From assembly GCA_028692715.1 (NCBI GenBank), contig JAQUWU010000007.1, positions 1-64,000 on the forward strand: a DNA stretch of 64,000 nucleotides, read 5' to 3'. The stretch's first letter is position 1, and every line of letters begins with the position of its first letter. This DNA comes from Paludibacter sp. Lineage in GTDB: Bacteria; Bacteroidota; Bacteroidia; Bacteroidales; Paludibacteraceae. Below, piece after piece: positions 1-9,299 of the stretch. The translations under genes were made by a program, and so were the position numbers. The notes under the pieces were generated by a model. The model saw only the letters and a program-made list of their open reading frames with translations, was not told the DNA's origin and searched no databases.

Positions 1-113
1 TTTTGTAGCATTTTGAGAGATACCCCCCTTATACCCTATAAAGATAAACTATCTTTTTAAAATAAGCAACACATTAACTAATTAATTTACTGCTATTTAA
101 TTCAATCTCTTAA

Positions 114-317
114 CTTAACGACATTGAATTACGATGGACAATTATTCGTCCAGGTGGACTTACAGAAAGTACTCTTCTAACAGATGTAAATTTCGGTACA
201 GAAAAAATAATGTTGAAAGGGGGTCCGAAAATTTCAAGAACCAATGTAGCTGCATTTATTCTGAAACAACTGGAAGACGATACTTTTATAAATAAAAGTG
301 TATGGTTGTATGAATAA
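114..317 (+). pseudogene. 3' remnant of an atypical SDR / NAD(P)H-binding protein gene
   Basis: An open frame ending at the TAA at 315-317 encodes about 67 residues that resemble the C-terminal third of NmrA/YwnB-like atypical short-chain dehydrogenases: WTIIRPGGL, then an ISRTNVAAFIL stretch, then a KQLEDDTFINKSVWLYE end. A stop codon at 111-113 closes the frame immediately upstream and the only in-frame ATG is at 210, in mid-domain, so the Rossmann N-terminus is missing. I read it as a 5'-truncated decayed gene that converges on smpB. The family call rests on recognised motifs, not on a search. Confidence 0.6.
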
Positions 318-334
318 ATAAACTTTTAAACCTA

Positions 335-790
335 TTATTCTTTCATTGCCCTGTCCATACTACGCTTGTCCTCTTTTTGCTTCAAAGATTCACGTTTATC
401 GTAAGTCTTCTTTCCCTTTGCCAATCCAATCTCAAGTTTTGCCAACCCTTTATCGTTTATAAATAATTTGGTTGGTACAATTGTGTTACCTGTTTCTTTT
501 GTAGCACGCGATAATTTTGTCAGTTCTCTTTTTGTTAAAAGTAATTTTCTATCACGACGCACATCATGATTATTGTATGTCCCAAAGAAATAGGTTGCAA
601 TGTGCATATTTCTAACCCAAAGTTCATCTTTTATAAATGTACAATAAGTTTCGGTCAATCCGGCTTTACCATCTCTTATGGATTTAATCTCAGTCCCGTA
701 CAGTTGAATTCCTGCTAAGAAGCGATCTAATATCTCATAATCGAAAGTAGCACGCTTATTTTTTATAACTATGTTTGATTTTTTGAACAT
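335..790 (-). CDS. smpB: SsrA-binding protein SmpB
   Basis: Small RNA-binding protein that binds tmRNA and brings it to stalled ribosomes for trans-translation and tagging of incomplete peptides. The 151-residue length is normal for the family. The N-terminal [10 protein letters not shown] stretch, the [14 protein letters not shown] segment at about residues 32-44, the WVRNMHI motif and the lysine/arginine-rich C-terminal tail (from about residue 128, which becomes helical in the ribosomal mRNA channel) are all visible. The ATG at 788-790 is the only sensible start. A TACTTTTG -7-like motif lies on the minus strand at 856-863. The tmRNA gene is not in this window. The gene is transcribed alone and away from the 6S-like RNA. 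Confidence 0.96.
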   Translation of the reverse strand: MFKKSNIVIKNKRATFDYEILDRFLAGIQLYGTEIKSIRDGKAGLTETYCTFIKDELWVRNMHIATYFFGTYNNHDVRRDRKLLLTKRELTKLSRATKETGNTIVPTKLFINDKGLAKLEIGLAKGKKTYDKRESLKQKEDKRSMDRAMKE

Positions 791-1008
791 TAAAAACTAA
801 TTTATTTTAATTTTGGAACAATTTTATTCTATAGTTGTTTTATTATCAGAACTGACAAAAGTACATATATTTTTAATTACAAACTAAAAATATAAAACTG
901 ATTAGCCAAAAACAATTATTTTCGTAAAAATACTCGTTAAATAGGTAAATACCGTTATATTTAACTATAATTTATATCACAAATTAGAAAATTACAAAAA
1001 TAAAACTT

Positions 1009-1016
1009 TATATTTG
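1009..1016 (+). promoter_or_regulatory. -7 promoter element for the 6S-like RNA
   Basis: TATATTTG matches the Bacteroidota -7 consensus TAnnTTTG. It sits about 16 bases before the 5' arm of the predicted RNA, so the transcript would begin near 1022-1024. I see no convincing -33 TTTG at the usual distance of about 20 bases. Confidence 0.5.
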
Positions 1017-1022
1017 CAATAA

Positions 1023-1209
1023 CGAAAAACGAACCACATTGTTCTGAGATTGGAAAACTCAACATTAAAAAATTACCGAGAATTGTCTGGTTTTTAATGG
1101 CGGGCTGCGCCTTCGGGTATGTCTTGTACACGGCAGATTACAAAGGAAACTAACACCTCAAATCCTATTCTTTAGGAGTTTTCTCAACTAATGGCAATGT
1201 GGTTTTTTA
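1023..1209 (+). ncRNA. ssrS: Probable 6S-like RNA (SsrS type)
   Basis: A non-coding stretch of about 185 bases has the architecture of 6S RNA. A closing stem pairs 1032-1041 perfectly with 1195-1204. A second helix pairs GAAAACTC at 1053-1060 with GAGTTTTC at 1176-1183. A large, mostly unpaired central bubble follows, then an apical stem closed by CTGC/GCAG around 1105-1135. A -7 element lies just upstream and a run of six T residues follows the closing stem, giving a free-standing transcript. 6S RNA mimics an open promoter and binds RNA polymerase holoenzyme. The call rests on shape, length, promoter and terminator; a covariance-model search would be decisive. It is not tmRNA, because there is no tag frame and no tRNA-like end. 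Confidence 0.6.
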
Positions 1210-1225
1210 TCAAAAAAAAGCATTA

Positions 1226-1262
1226 AAAAATCCCCAAATTTTTAAAATTTGGGGATTTTTTA
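1226..1262. terminator. Bidirectional intrinsic terminator between the 6S-like RNA and the DUF349 gene
   Basis: A long perfect inverted repeat (AATCCCCAAATTT and its complement) is flanked by an A-run and a T-run, so it can end transcription from either side. It mainly serves the minus-strand DUF349 gene that stops at 1273. Confidence 0.85.
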
Positions 1263-1272
1263 TTTTATAATC

Positions 1273-3156
1273 TTACATATTTTCGTCAATTAAATTGATT
1301 TTTTGTTCAATCAATTTGCTTTCTTCCTTCAACGATTCAATTTTACGCTCCATTTCTTTTATCAATCCCCCACCCTTTTTCGAAGAGGAAGTAAAGAAAC
1401 AAATATTATTTTCGTAAGTCGCAATTTCAGATTTCAAATGTTCGTAAGAGCGCATAAGTTTATCGCGTTCACGATACAGTTTATTTTCACCCTTTCCGGC
1501 AATATCTTTCAAATTCGTACGGAAATTATCCATTCGTCTGTTCGTAGAGTCAACATTGAGCATATCAAATTGCTTATCAACAGCATCGCGATATTCTTTA
1601 TATATTTTGTCCTTTTCTTTGAACGGAACATGACCAATAGTATTCCATTCCGCCATTAAGGAACGTAATGTATTAAGCGATTCGGTTGCATTATCAGATT
1701 TTTCAAATGCTGAAATTTTTGCAACAAGCTCTTTTTTCTTTGTCAGGTTTTCAGTTTCTAATGTACGCTGACCAGAAGTACTTTTATTTTTCTGTTCAAA
1801 AAAATAATCGCAAGCTGTAATAAATCGTTTCCATATTTCATCCGACATTTTCTTGTGAACAGGACCTACTTTCTTCCATTCTTTTTGTAATTGAATAAGT
1901 TTATCGGCAGTTTCTTTCCATTCGATACTATCTTTCAATTCTTCTGCTTTTTCGCAAAGTGCCTTTTTCAATTCAAGGTTTTGAAAAAGGATATTCTTTG
2001 ATTCTTTGTAAAATTCGCCCTTAGCAGCAAAAAATACGTCACAGGCTTTACGATAACGGTCAAAAATCTTTTGATTTACTTTGCGGGGGGCAAAACCAAT
2101 AGCTCTCCATTGATCCTGCCATGCAAGTACAGTTTTAGTTGCTTCGTCCCAAGCCTTGTAATTATTGATATCTTTGAAATCAAACGCTTCAATTTTTCCG
2201 CAAAGTTCTACTTTAGCAGCATAATTTTCATCTTCGAGCTTTCTGACATTGTCAAAATAAGATTGGTGTTTTTTATTTATGGCCGTTGACGCTTCTTTAA
2301 ATCTGTTCCAGATTTCTTCTCGTAATTCTCGTGCTACCGGTCCTAATTCGTGCCATTCTTCGTGTAATTTTTGTAGTTGCTGAAAAGCGGAAATAACATC
2401 CGTTTCTTCAGACAGTTTTTCTGCTGCTTCGCATAATAATACTTTAGATTCAAGATTTTTCTTAAAATCATATTCCCGAAGCTCGTTGTTAATTTTAATC
2501 AAATCCCAAAATGTTTCCTGAAATAAATTGTACTGCTTCCAAAGTTCTGTTGAAGCACTTTGTGGCACTTGACCGATCGATTTCCATTTTTGTTGAAGAG
2601 ATTTAAACTCATTGATATGTACCGACACATCATCGTTACTTTCCGACAACACTTTCATTTGTTCCAGAAGGTGCTGTTTTTGAATCAAGTTAGTTTCTTT
2701 TTCCTTTTCTACCTGAGCCAATAATGCCGCTTTTTTACTGCGATATTCATTCATTAATGCTTTAAATGCATCTTCAAATTCATTTTTTTCAGGAATAAAG
2801 TCTAATTCTGCTCCACCGGCTTCTACAAAAGTCTTACGTTGTTCTTCAATATCGGCTTTTATTTTTTTGTAAAATAATTGCTTTATCAATTCCACTTCTT
2901 CCTTTACAGTATCTACCTGATTTTCCAGAAGCAATTTCAACGCATCAACCAATTCGGGCTTTGTAAAAGCAAAATAATTAATTGATTTAGAGTTAGATGT
3001 TTCTGGTTGCTCTACAGCTTCTTTAACCTTTTCTTTCTCGGGAGTTTCTAATACTACAGGTTGTTCCTTTTCGTCAACAACTTCATTAATTTCTATTTTC
3101 TCGGGAGTTTGTTCCGGTACAATTTCAGGTTCCTTGTTTGATTCAAGTGGGTTCAT
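1273..3156 (-). CDS. DUF349 domain-containing protein (five repeats)
   Basis: Acidic, highly helical protein of 627 residues built from tandem DUF349 units. At least five carry the signature W-x-x-I/L/V-G-x-V/A-P followed by a helix with W/Y-x-x-F/Y: WKSIGQVP, WHELGPVA, WRAIGFAP, WKKVGPVH and WNTIGHVP. The first ~60 residues are a disordered Glu/Pro/Val-rich segment and the C-terminus is a coiled coil. The longer frame begins with TTG; the ATG at 3154-3156 (MNPLES) is the better start. The family is common in Bacteroidota and its role is not firmly established. The gene stands alone, ends at a strong terminator and has no obvious functional partner beside it. Confidence 0.85.
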   Translation of the reverse strand: MNPLESNKEPEIVPEQTPEKIEINEVVDEKEQPVVLETPEKEKVKEAVEQPETSNSKSINYFAFTKPELVDALKLLLENQVDTVKEEVELIKQLFYKKIKADIEEQRKTFVEAGGAELDFIPEKNEFEDAFKALMNEYRSKKAALLAQVEKEKETNLIQKQHLLEQMKVLSESNDDVSVHINEFKSLQQKWKSIGQVPQSASTELWKQYNLFQETFWDLIKINNELREYDFKKNLESKVLLCEAAEKLSEETDVISAFQQLQKLHEEWHELGPVARELREEIWNRFKEASTAINKKHQSYFDNVRKLEDENYAAKVELCGKIEAFDFKDINNYKAWDEATKTVLAWQDQWRAIGFAPRKVNQKIFDRYRKACDVFFAAKGEFYKESKNILFQNLELKKALCEKAEELKDSIEWKETADKLIQLQKEWKKVGPVHKKMSDEIWKRFITACDYFFEQKNKSTSGQRTLETENLTKKKELVAKISAFEKSDNATESLNTLRSLMAEWNTIGHVPFKEKDKIYKEYRDAVDKQFDMLNVDSTNRRMDNFRTNLKDIAGKGENKLYRERDKLMRSYEHLKSEIATYENNICFFTSSSKKGGGLIKEMERKIESLKEESKLIEQKINLIDENM

Positions 3157-3334
3157 TTTCAATGTTTTTTATTTGCGTAAAATTCGCAATATTACTTTTA
3201 TGAATATCTTTAAATGTATTCATTTTTATATGTTATTAGGACAAAAATAGGGTATTTTTTTTTAATAATGTAATTTTCAGGTAAAAAAGTAATATAATTT
3301 ATTAAAAAATAAAAAGTTAATTAAATATACATAT

Positions 3335-4090
3335 TTAGACTCTGTGTTGAACATAAGTATTTGCCTGCTGTGCCGGATTTAGCTGTATATCATTTATACT
3401 TACATGAGCTGGTCGTGTAACAATAAATTCAACAGTATCGGCAATATCTTCTGCATTTAAAGGTACAAGTCCTTTGTAAACCGCTTTTGCCTTTTCCTCA
3501 TCTCCATGATACCGGACAATAGCAAATTCCGTTTCGGCCATTCCAGGTGACACGGAACTAACTTTTATTCCATATTTCACCAAATCTAAACGTAATCCTT
3601 TAGTAATGGCATTAACGGCATGTTTCGAAGCACAATATACGCTTCCGCCTGGATACACTTCTATACCTGCAATGGAGGAAATATTGATAATATGGCCTGA
3701 TTTTCGGTCGATCATTTGAGGTACAAGAAGCTTTGTGACATAAAGCAATCCTTTAACGTTTGTATCAATCATTCTATCGAAGTCATCCACGTCTGTTTCC
3801 TGAAAAGGAGTTGCACCGGCAGCCAAACCTGCATTATTTACTAATAAATCGATGTTTTTAAATTCTTCCGGCAAGGAAAAAATGGCCGTTGTACAAGCCT
3901 CATTATCACGCACATCGAAACACAAAGGATATGCTTTTACTGGAAAATGGGTATTAACAAAACTACATAAATCATCCAAACGTTGTTTTCTGCGACCGGT
4001 TAATACAAGATTATATCCTAATCCTGCTAAACGAGTAGCAATGGCTTTTCCAAAACCGGAAGTTACTCCAGTAACAAATGCTGTTTTCAT
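3335..4090 (-). CDS. SDR family NAD(P)-dependent oxidoreductase (YdfG-like)
   Basis: Classical short-chain dehydrogenase of 251 residues. The nucleotide-binding loop TGVTSGFG is at residues 7-14, NNAG at 85-88, and the catalytic Ser-Tyr-Lys at about Ser139, Tyr152 and Lys156 (YCASK). The sequence is closest to the YdfG group, which reduces 3-hydroxy acids or malonic semialdehyde and oxidises serine or threonine with NADP, but the substrate cannot be read from sequence. The open frame runs 12 codons further upstream; I chose the ATG at 4088-4090 because MKTAFVTG puts the first beta strand at the normal distance. It lies downstream of ribBA on the same strand with about 60 bases between them. 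Confidence 0.88.
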   Translation of the reverse strand: MKTAFVTGVTSGFGKAIATRLAGLGYNLVLTGRRKQRLDDLCSFVNTHFPVKAYPLCFDVRDNEACTTAIFSLPEEFKNIDLLVNNAGLAAGATPFQETDVDDFDRMIDTNVKGLLYVTKLLVPQMIDRKSGHIINISSIAGIEVYPGGSVYCASKHAVNAITKGLRLDLVKYGIKVSSVSPGMAETEFAIVRYHGDEEKAKAVYKGLVPLNAEDIADTVEFIVTRPAHVSINDIQLNPAQQANTYVQHRV

Positions 4091-4149
4091 AAATATACGT
4101 TTTAAATTAAACTTTTCAAACGACAAATATTAAATTTCAAGTGTTTAAA

Positions 4150-5379
4150 CTATTTCAAGTCATCTTTTCCACCAACAAATTTCAAAGTATGTCCCATACG
4201 TTTTTTCTTTGTTTCCATATAAAATACATTGTATTTATTCGGTTCAATTTCCAAAGGGACATTCTCAACAATAGACAAACCGTAAGCTTCAAGTCCGATT
4301 CTTTTTACCGGATTGTTACTCATTAAACGAATTTTACTCACTCCTACCTGTCGCAAAATTTGAGCTCCCACACCATAATCTCTCTCATCGGCATCGAATC
4401 CCAAATGAATATTGGCATCAACCGTATCCATACCTTCTTCCTGTAATTTATATGCTTTTATCTTGTTCATTAATCCTATTCCACGACCTTCCTGATTCAT
4501 ATAAACAACAACTCCTTTGCCCTCCTTTTCAATTAATTGCATCGAAATATGAAGTTGATCACCACATTCGCAACGCATTGAGCCAAAAATATCTCCGGTC
4601 ATACAAGATGAATGAACTCTCACCAATACAGGTTCATCTATTTTCCATTCTCCTTTGATTAACGCAACATGCTCTAAACCATTTGAAAGTTGACGAAATG
4701 GTATGAGTTTAAAATTACCGTATTTGGTAGGCAAATTAACTTTCACACCTTTTTCAACCAATGATTCTGTTTTTAAACGATACGAAATTAAATCTTTTAT
4801 TGAGATAATTTTTAAATCAAATTTTTCTGCCAAAATAAACAAATCCGGCAAACGTGACATAGTACCATCGGTATTCATAATTTCAATCAATGCTCCTGCC
4901 GGATACAACCCTGCCAACCGAGCAAGATCTACAGCTGCTTCGGTATGTCCGGCTCTCCTTAGAACGCCTCTATTGCGTGCTTTAAGTGGGAAAACATGTC
5001 CAGGACGACCAAAAGATTCTGGTTTTGAATTTGGGTCAGCAAGTGCACGAAATGTTGCAGCTCTATCAGCGGCTGATACACCGGTTGTACACCCTTCCAA
5101 TAAATCAACGCTCACGGTGAAAGGTGTAGAATGTAACGAAGTATTTTTTTCAACCTGCATATCCAAATCAAGTTCAGAACATCTATCTTCGGTTATTGGT
5201 CCACAAACCAATCCACGTCCGTTAGTAATCATAAAGTTTATCATGTCTGCAGTCATTTTTTCTGCTGCACACACAAAGTCACCTTCATTTTCTCTATCCT
5301 CGTCATCTACCACGATTACGAATTTTCCATCTTTAATATCAAGAATGGCTTCTTCTATTGTATTTAATGTCGATTTCAT
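4150..5379 (-). CDS. ribBA: Bifunctional 3,4-dihydroxy-2-butanone-4-phosphate synthase / GTP cyclohydrolase II
   Basis: Fused enzyme of 409 residues catalysing both entry reactions of riboflavin synthesis. The N-terminal RibB domain (about 1-203) converts ribulose 5-phosphate to dihydroxybutanone phosphate and shows [11 protein letters not shown] at 25-35 and the RPGHVFPL stretch near 125. The C-terminal RibA domain (about 205-400) opens the GTP imidazole ring, with zinc-binding Cys259, Cys270 and Cys272 in [15 protein letters not shown] and the NQEGRGIGL loop. Length and domain order are normal. No FMN riboswitch is evident in the short gap before the gene. It follows the LptF/G-type gene by 56 bases on the same strand and may be co-transcribed with it. 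Confidence 0.97.
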   Translation of the reverse strand: MKSTLNTIEEAILDIKDGKFVIVVDDEDRENEGDFVCAAEKMTADMINFMITNGRGLVCGPITEDRCSELDLDMQVEKNTSLHSTPFTVSVDLLEGCTTGVSAADRAATFRALADPNSKPESFGRPGHVFPLKARNRGVLRRAGHTEAAVDLARLAGLYPAGALIEIMNTDGTMSRLPDLFILAEKFDLKIISIKDLISYRLKTESLVEKGVKVNLPTKYGNFKLIPFRQLSNGLEHVALIKGEWKIDEPVLVRVHSSCMTGDIFGSMRCECGDQLHISMQLIEKEGKGVVVYMNQEGRGIGLMNKIKAYKLQEEGMDTVDANIHLGFDADERDYGVGAQILRQVGVSKIRLMSNNPVKRIGLEAYGLSIVENVPLEIEPNKYNVFYMETKKKRMGHTLKFVGGKDDLK

Positions 5380-5435
5380 ATATTTTTTGTTTTTGATTTT
5401 TAGTTTTATATTGATTCACTAAATTCAAACAAGAA

Positions 5436-6890
5436 TTATTTTAACTTAGTGAATTTATTTTTAATTTTATTCCAGAATTTCATGTATTGATCTATATTAA
5501 ACAAACTGGCATCCACTACCGCTTTGTAAGTAAGGAAAATTCCAATGGGCATCAATATAGCTGAACTCAGCCACATTCCTTCGACGGCTGTCCAAAGTCC
5601 TTCACGTGCCATTTTATAACCTGTATTGTCTATAATATAATAAATAATAAACATTATTACAGAAATAACCACCGGTAAACCTAATCCACCCTTTCTGATA
5701 ATAGCTCCCAATGGTGCTCCAATAAAAAAAAATATCAGACAAGCAATTGAAAGTGTGAATTTACGGTGCCATTCAATTTCGTGACGTCGGACATACATTA
5801 CCGGTTCGTTTAGCATCATTTTGTTATAACTGATGGTCTCTTTCATCGAGCGAGACTTTTCCAAAGAAGCATCTACGGCTCTGAGCATTTCTGCCTGCGT
5901 TAAGCTTGCAAACAAAGAGTCAACATCAAACTTCTTTTCATCAACATTTTTCATTGTGTCCAATTGAGTATTTACATAATTTTCTCTCCCCAAAAAATGA
6001 TGTTTAACTAAATCCTGAGCTTGTTCAGCGCTTCGGAAATCTGAAATTTTAGAAACAGAATCGATAGATTGTGTAAGCTGCTTAATATTTTTACTAACAT
6101 GTTGATCCTGAAGTAACGTTTCATCGTAACGATTAAATTCAGTATCAAAATCAATCAAAATCTCCTTCAATTGAAACGTTTCTCTTCTATAAGGGATGCT
6201 CGATGTAGAATTAGCAATACGTTGCTTCCGCTCCAGGTTCCCAAAACTTTCTCCATCGTATAAAGTCAGCAGAAGATATTTATTATCAGCAGTAAATTGC
6301 ACGCGACCCGAATCGGCAACCATAACAGATGCATTTTCAAATCCATCGGAATAATCGTAAATCATCAAATTCTTCAACAATCCTTTTTCTTTCTCACGTA
6401 CATAAAGATTGAAATTACTAATTCCACTGTAGAATTCGCCAACAGGAATATCAAATTCAGGGGATTTCTGACGCAATGAAAAAATTAATGTCCAGAGTTT
6501 GGTTTGAGAGATGGGCAAAACATAGTTTGAAAAATAAAATGCTCCAATACTAACCAATGAAATAAAAAGGATTAGTGGACGTATAATTCTAAAAAGTGAA
6601 ATACCCGCAGCTTTCATTGCAGTCAGCTCAAAATTTTCGCCTAAATTACCGAAAGTCATTAATGATGCCAGCAGAATTGCTAAGGGCAAGGATAATGGAA
6701 CCAACGAAGCGATTGCATATAAGAAAAATTCAGCCAATACTGACAAACCTATTCCTTTTCCAACCAATTCGGCAACATGTTTCCATAAAAATTGCATTAA
6801 TAGAATAAAAATACAAATAAGGAAGGTCATCAAAAACAACGTAAAAAAACGCTTAAAGATGTAAGTATCTATTTTTTTGAGTTTGAACAT
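5436..6890 (-). CDS. LptF/LptG family permease (YjgP/YjgQ)
   Basis: Inner-membrane protein of 484 residues of the family that forms the transmembrane half of the LptB2FG transporter, which extracts lipopolysaccharide from the inner membrane. The layout is typical: an N-terminal membrane block (helices at about 13-35, 48-75 and 98-120), a large periplasmic beta-jellyroll region (about 130-370), and a C-terminal block of about three helices (starting FTLSIACLIFFFIGAPLGAIIRKGG, residues ~375-470). The insert around 245-350 is rich in charged helices. Only one family member is present here, with no neighbouring second subunit. I cannot say whether it is the F or the G subunit. Confidence 0.88.
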   Translation of the reverse strand: MFKLKKIDTYIFKRFFTLFLMTFLICIFILLMQFLWKHVAELVGKGIGLSVLAEFFLYAIASLVPLSLPLAILLASLMTFGNLGENFELTAMKAAGISLFRIIRPLILFISLVSIGAFYFSNYVLPISQTKLWTLIFSLRQKSPEFDIPVGEFYSGISNFNLYVREKEKGLLKNLMIYDYSDGFENASVMVADSGRVQFTADNKYLLLTLYDGESFGNLERKQRIANSTSSIPYRRETFQLKEILIDFDTEFNRYDETLLQDQHVSKNIKQLTQSIDSVSKISDFRSAEQAQDLVKHHFLGRENYVNTQLDTMKNVDEKKFDVDSLFASLTQAEMLRAVDASLEKSRSMKETISYNKMMLNEPVMYVRRHEIEWHRKFTLSIACLIFFFIGAPLGAIIRKGGLGLPVVISVIMFIIYYIIDNTGYKMAREGLWTAVEGMWLSSAILMPIGIFLTYKAVVDASLFNIDQYMKFWNKIKNKFTKLK

Positions 6891-6996
6891 GCTGCTTTTT
6901 TAAGAGCAACAAAATTACTGCAAAAAGTTCAATAATCAATTTTTTGTTAAGCGAAAATAGTTAAATAGAATCATCCCATTTACTAAAAATAAAAAA

Positions 6997-7022
6997 ACCA
7001 CCTGACTTTATGCCAAATGGTT
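6997..7022 (-). terminator. Intrinsic terminator after the START-like gene
   Basis: Read on the minus strand, AACCATTTG pairs with CAGGTGGTT (nine pairs including two G-U) and is followed by seven U residues (plus-strand A-run at 6990-6997). It sits about 65 bases past the stop codon of the START-like gene. Confidence 0.75.
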
Positions 7023-7085
7023 CTTTCAGTTTATCATTAAATTTAACAAAACGTCTACTTCTTATTGTTGACTTTAGTCTGATAT

Positions 7086-7472
7086 TTAAATTCCGGTTTT
7101 CCTTCTCAACACTTCAATAGACTTATTCCATAATAAAATAAGATCTTCTTTGTCGTCGGGAGTTGTAAAGTCAGTAACAATCAAAGCCAGTTCGCCGGTA
7201 ACTTGTAATTTTTCAATTTTCATTTCAAAAAAATAATCCTTTCCTTCGTCTTCTTCCCATCTGAATCGAATAAAGTCATTTTGCTTCGATTCAACAAAAA
7301 ACGCCGTTTGATCATTATGATCCCACGTAAATGTATATTCATTATTGTCATTTACCGTAACTCCATCTGCAAACCATTCAGAAAGGCCCAAAGGAGTACT
7401 GATTGAATTCCACAAAATGTGAACAGAAGCAGTTTTAAGTTGATATTCGATTTTGAATTTTCTCTTTTTCAT
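7086..7472 (-). CDS. START-like domain protein (Bacteroidota family)
   Basis: Small cytosolic protein of 128 residues that looks like the compact START/AHSA1-like fold widespread in Bacteroidota. It opens with a basic beta strand (KKRKFKIEYQL), then a helix with the WFADGV turn, then alternating beta strands (YTFTWDHNDQTAFFVESKQ, IRFRWEEDEGKDYFFEMKI) and a C-terminal helix (LILLWNKSIEVLRRK). The fold suggests binding of a hydrophobic ligand, but no ligand or pathway is known from the sequence. It has its own terminator downstream and stands apart from its neighbours. Confidence 0.75.
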   Translation of the reverse strand: MKKRKFKIEYQLKTASVHILWNSISTPLGLSEWFADGVTVNDNNEYTFTWDHNDQTAFFVESKQNDFIRFRWEEDEGKDYFFEMKIEKLQVTGELALIVTDFTTPDDKEDLILLWNKSIEVLRRKTGI

Positions 7473-7599
7473 AACGTTAATTTATCACTTTGATGAAAAT
7501 GTGTGTATTTTTTCACATTTCATTTTTCGTCCGCAATGTAGTAAAAATTATCGTAAAAAACAATAAAAGGATTCAACTCAAAAGCAAAATATGTAAATA

Positions 7600-8082
7600 T
7601 TAACCCTGTAAACTGCTTTTCTCAAAGCACAATGGAAGTAATTCTTTCACATTTTCAATTAAATATGTATTTTTTGTTCCATAAAGCAAAATATTGATGT
7701 TTTGGTCAAATCGCATTTCTGTTTCGAGCAAAACCTGACGACATGAACCACATGGTGTTATGGGGTCTGGCAAAAAAATTCCCTTTGTAAATGCAACAAT
7801 TGCCATTGATTTTACCGCAACATTGGGAAATTGCGCATTAGCATAAAACATAGCTACTCGTTCAGCACAAAGTCCGGAGGGATAAGCCGAGTTTTCCTGA
7901 TTGCTGCCGGCAAATATTTCTCCATTCTCCAATTCAACTGCTGCACCAACAGAAAATCCAGAATAAGGTGCATATGCTTTTGAAACCTGCTCTTTTGCTT
8001 TGTTTATAAGCATTTGATAGGACTCACTTAACTCATCAAAATTATAAACAGTGTAATTTGTTTCAATTGTTTTTTTTTCCAT
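7600..8082 (-). CDS. cdd: Cytidine deaminase
   Basis: Deaminates cytidine and deoxycytidine to uridine and deoxyuridine in pyrimidine salvage. At 160 residues it is the homotetrameric type. The zinc and catalytic motifs are intact: CAE at residues 72-74 (Cys ligand and proton-shuttling Glu) and PCGSC at 110-114 (two Cys ligands), with the substrate-binding PYSGFSVGAA at 39-48. The N-terminal ~20 residues extend beyond the shortest family members. It is a single-gene unit on the minus strand. Confidence 0.95.
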   Translation of the reverse strand: MEKKTIETNYTVYNFDELSESYQMLINKAKEQVSKAYAPYSGFSVGAAVELENGEIFAGSNQENSAYPSGLCAERVAMFYANAQFPNVAVKSMAIVAFTKGIFLPDPITPCGSCRQVLLETEMRFDQNINILLYGTKNTYLIENVKELLPLCFEKSSLQG

Positions 8083-8232
8083 ATTGTATTTTAAATAATA
8101 AGTATATCTGATTCTTTATTGATTCTCTAACACTTAGCATTAAAATTTCAAGAATATTTTAAATGTAAAAATAAAGAATCGACAAAATTATAAATATTTC
8201 TATTCTTATCGGTCTTTTTCGCTAATAAGTTT

Positions 8233-8240
8233 TAATTTTG
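8233..8240 (+). promoter_or_regulatory. -7 promoter element upstream of the glucosaminidase gene
   Basis: TAATTTTG fits the Bacteroidota -7 consensus and would give a 5' untranslated region of about 85 bases. No clear -33 TTTG is visible. Confidence 0.4.
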
Positions 8241-8331
8241 TAGCATAATATCAAAAAGAATACTTGCGTAAAACCAATATCCTTTTTTTGTAAATATAAT
8301 TATTTTTAAACGAAACACAAATTATTCACTC

Positions 8332-9267
8332 ATGAGGTTATCTATCAGTATTTATCTTACCTTAATTATGTTGACTTTTAGTTTACTCTCTAATGGTCAA
8401 TCACAAAACCAGGCATACTTAACTTATATTGAAGAATATCATGAAATTGCTGAAAGACAACAAATTGAACATGGAATTCCTGCCAGTATAATTTTAGCTC
8501 AGGGCTTATTAGAATCCGGAGCAGGCAAGAGCGAACTGGCTAAAGCGTCCAATAATCATTTCGGAATAAAATGTGCGGAATGGGACGGACAGAAAGTATA
8601 TTATGATGATGATAAAAATGGAGAATGCTTTCGTAAATACAATAAAGTATTGGATTCGTACGAAGATCATGCATTATTTTTGAAAAACAGAAGCAGATAC
8701 GCATCATTGTTTAATTTAAAAACTACCGACTACGAAGGCTGGGCATTTGGATTAAAAAATGCAGGTTATGCTACCGACCCATCCTACGCATTTAAGCTAA
8801 TTTCAATTGTTGAGAATTATAACCTCCAACGATTTGACTCCGGAAAAAATTATGCTAAAAAAGAGAATGGTAATTCCAGTTCAACGAATAATTACTACGG
8901 ATCAATGGGTTCCATTTCGGCAATTCAGCCTCATGATATTTTAAAAATGAATGGAGTCCGCTTTGTGAAATCTTTACCCGGCGATAGTTATACAAGCATT
9001 GCCGACGAATTTAATATCAGTGAAAAAAGGATCCGTTCGTACAATGAAATCAGTTCAACTGAAACGCTGAGACCGGGGACTAAAGTTTATATTTCTATAA
9101 AGAAAAGAAAGGCGATGAAAGGTTTTGATAACTATATTGTAAAAGCTGGTGATTCAATGTATAGTATTGCACAAGATTTTGGAATCAGAACAAAATATCT
9201 TTATAAACTTAACAACATGGATTTCGCTGCTGGTGCAAAAATTGGTCTAGTGTTAAAGTTGAGATAG
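8332..9267 (+). CDS. Secreted glucosaminidase with two LysM domains
   Basis: Predicted peptidoglycan hydrolase of 311 residues. A signal peptide (about 1-22, ending near SNGQS) is followed by a GH73 / mannosyl-glycoprotein endo-beta-N-acetylglucosaminidase domain (about 28-165) with the family pattern GIPASIILAQGLLESGAGKSELAK and NNHFGIKC. A Ser/Asn linker leads to two C-terminal LysM modules (about 205-260 and 267-311; GDSYTSIADEF and AGDSMYSIAQDF), which bind glycan chains. It probably acts in the periplasm in wall turnover or cell separation. Its stop is 33 bases before the DUF721 gene, with a small tandem repeat between them. Confidence 0.9.
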   Translation: MRLSISIYLTLIMLTFSLLSNGQSQNQAYLTYIEEYHEIAERQQIEHGIPASIILAQGLLESGAGKSELAKASNNHFGIKCAEWDGQKVYYDDDKNGECFRKYNKVLDSYEDHALFLKNRSRYASLFNLKTTDYEGWAFGLKNAGYATDPSYAFKLISIVENYNLQRFDSGKNYAKKENGNSSSTNNYYGSMGSISAIQPHDILKMNGVRFVKSLPGDSYTSIADEFNISEKRIRSYNEISSTETLRPGTKVYISIKKRKAMKGFDNYIVKAGDSMYSIAQDFGIRTKYLYKLNNMDFAAGAKIGLVLKLR

Positions 9268-9269
9268 AA

Positions 9270-9290
9270 GATTAGTGATTAGTGATTAGT
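9270..9290 (+). repeat. Three tandem copies of the heptamer GATTAGT
   Basis: GATTAGT occurs three times head to tail between the stop of the glucosaminidase gene and the start of the DUF721 gene. It contains in-frame stops and is not coding for either gene. Confidence 0.8.
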
Positions 9291-9299
9291 GAGAGTTTT

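Noticed and set aside
4703-5422. Plus-strand open frame of 239 codons
   Set aside because: It is entirely antisense to ribBA, whose protein is complete and conserved; the plus-strand translation shows no family pattern.
9282-9299. Upstream GTG start for the DUF721 gene
   Set aside because: It lies in the heptamer repeat, and the family N-terminus fits the ATG at 9300.
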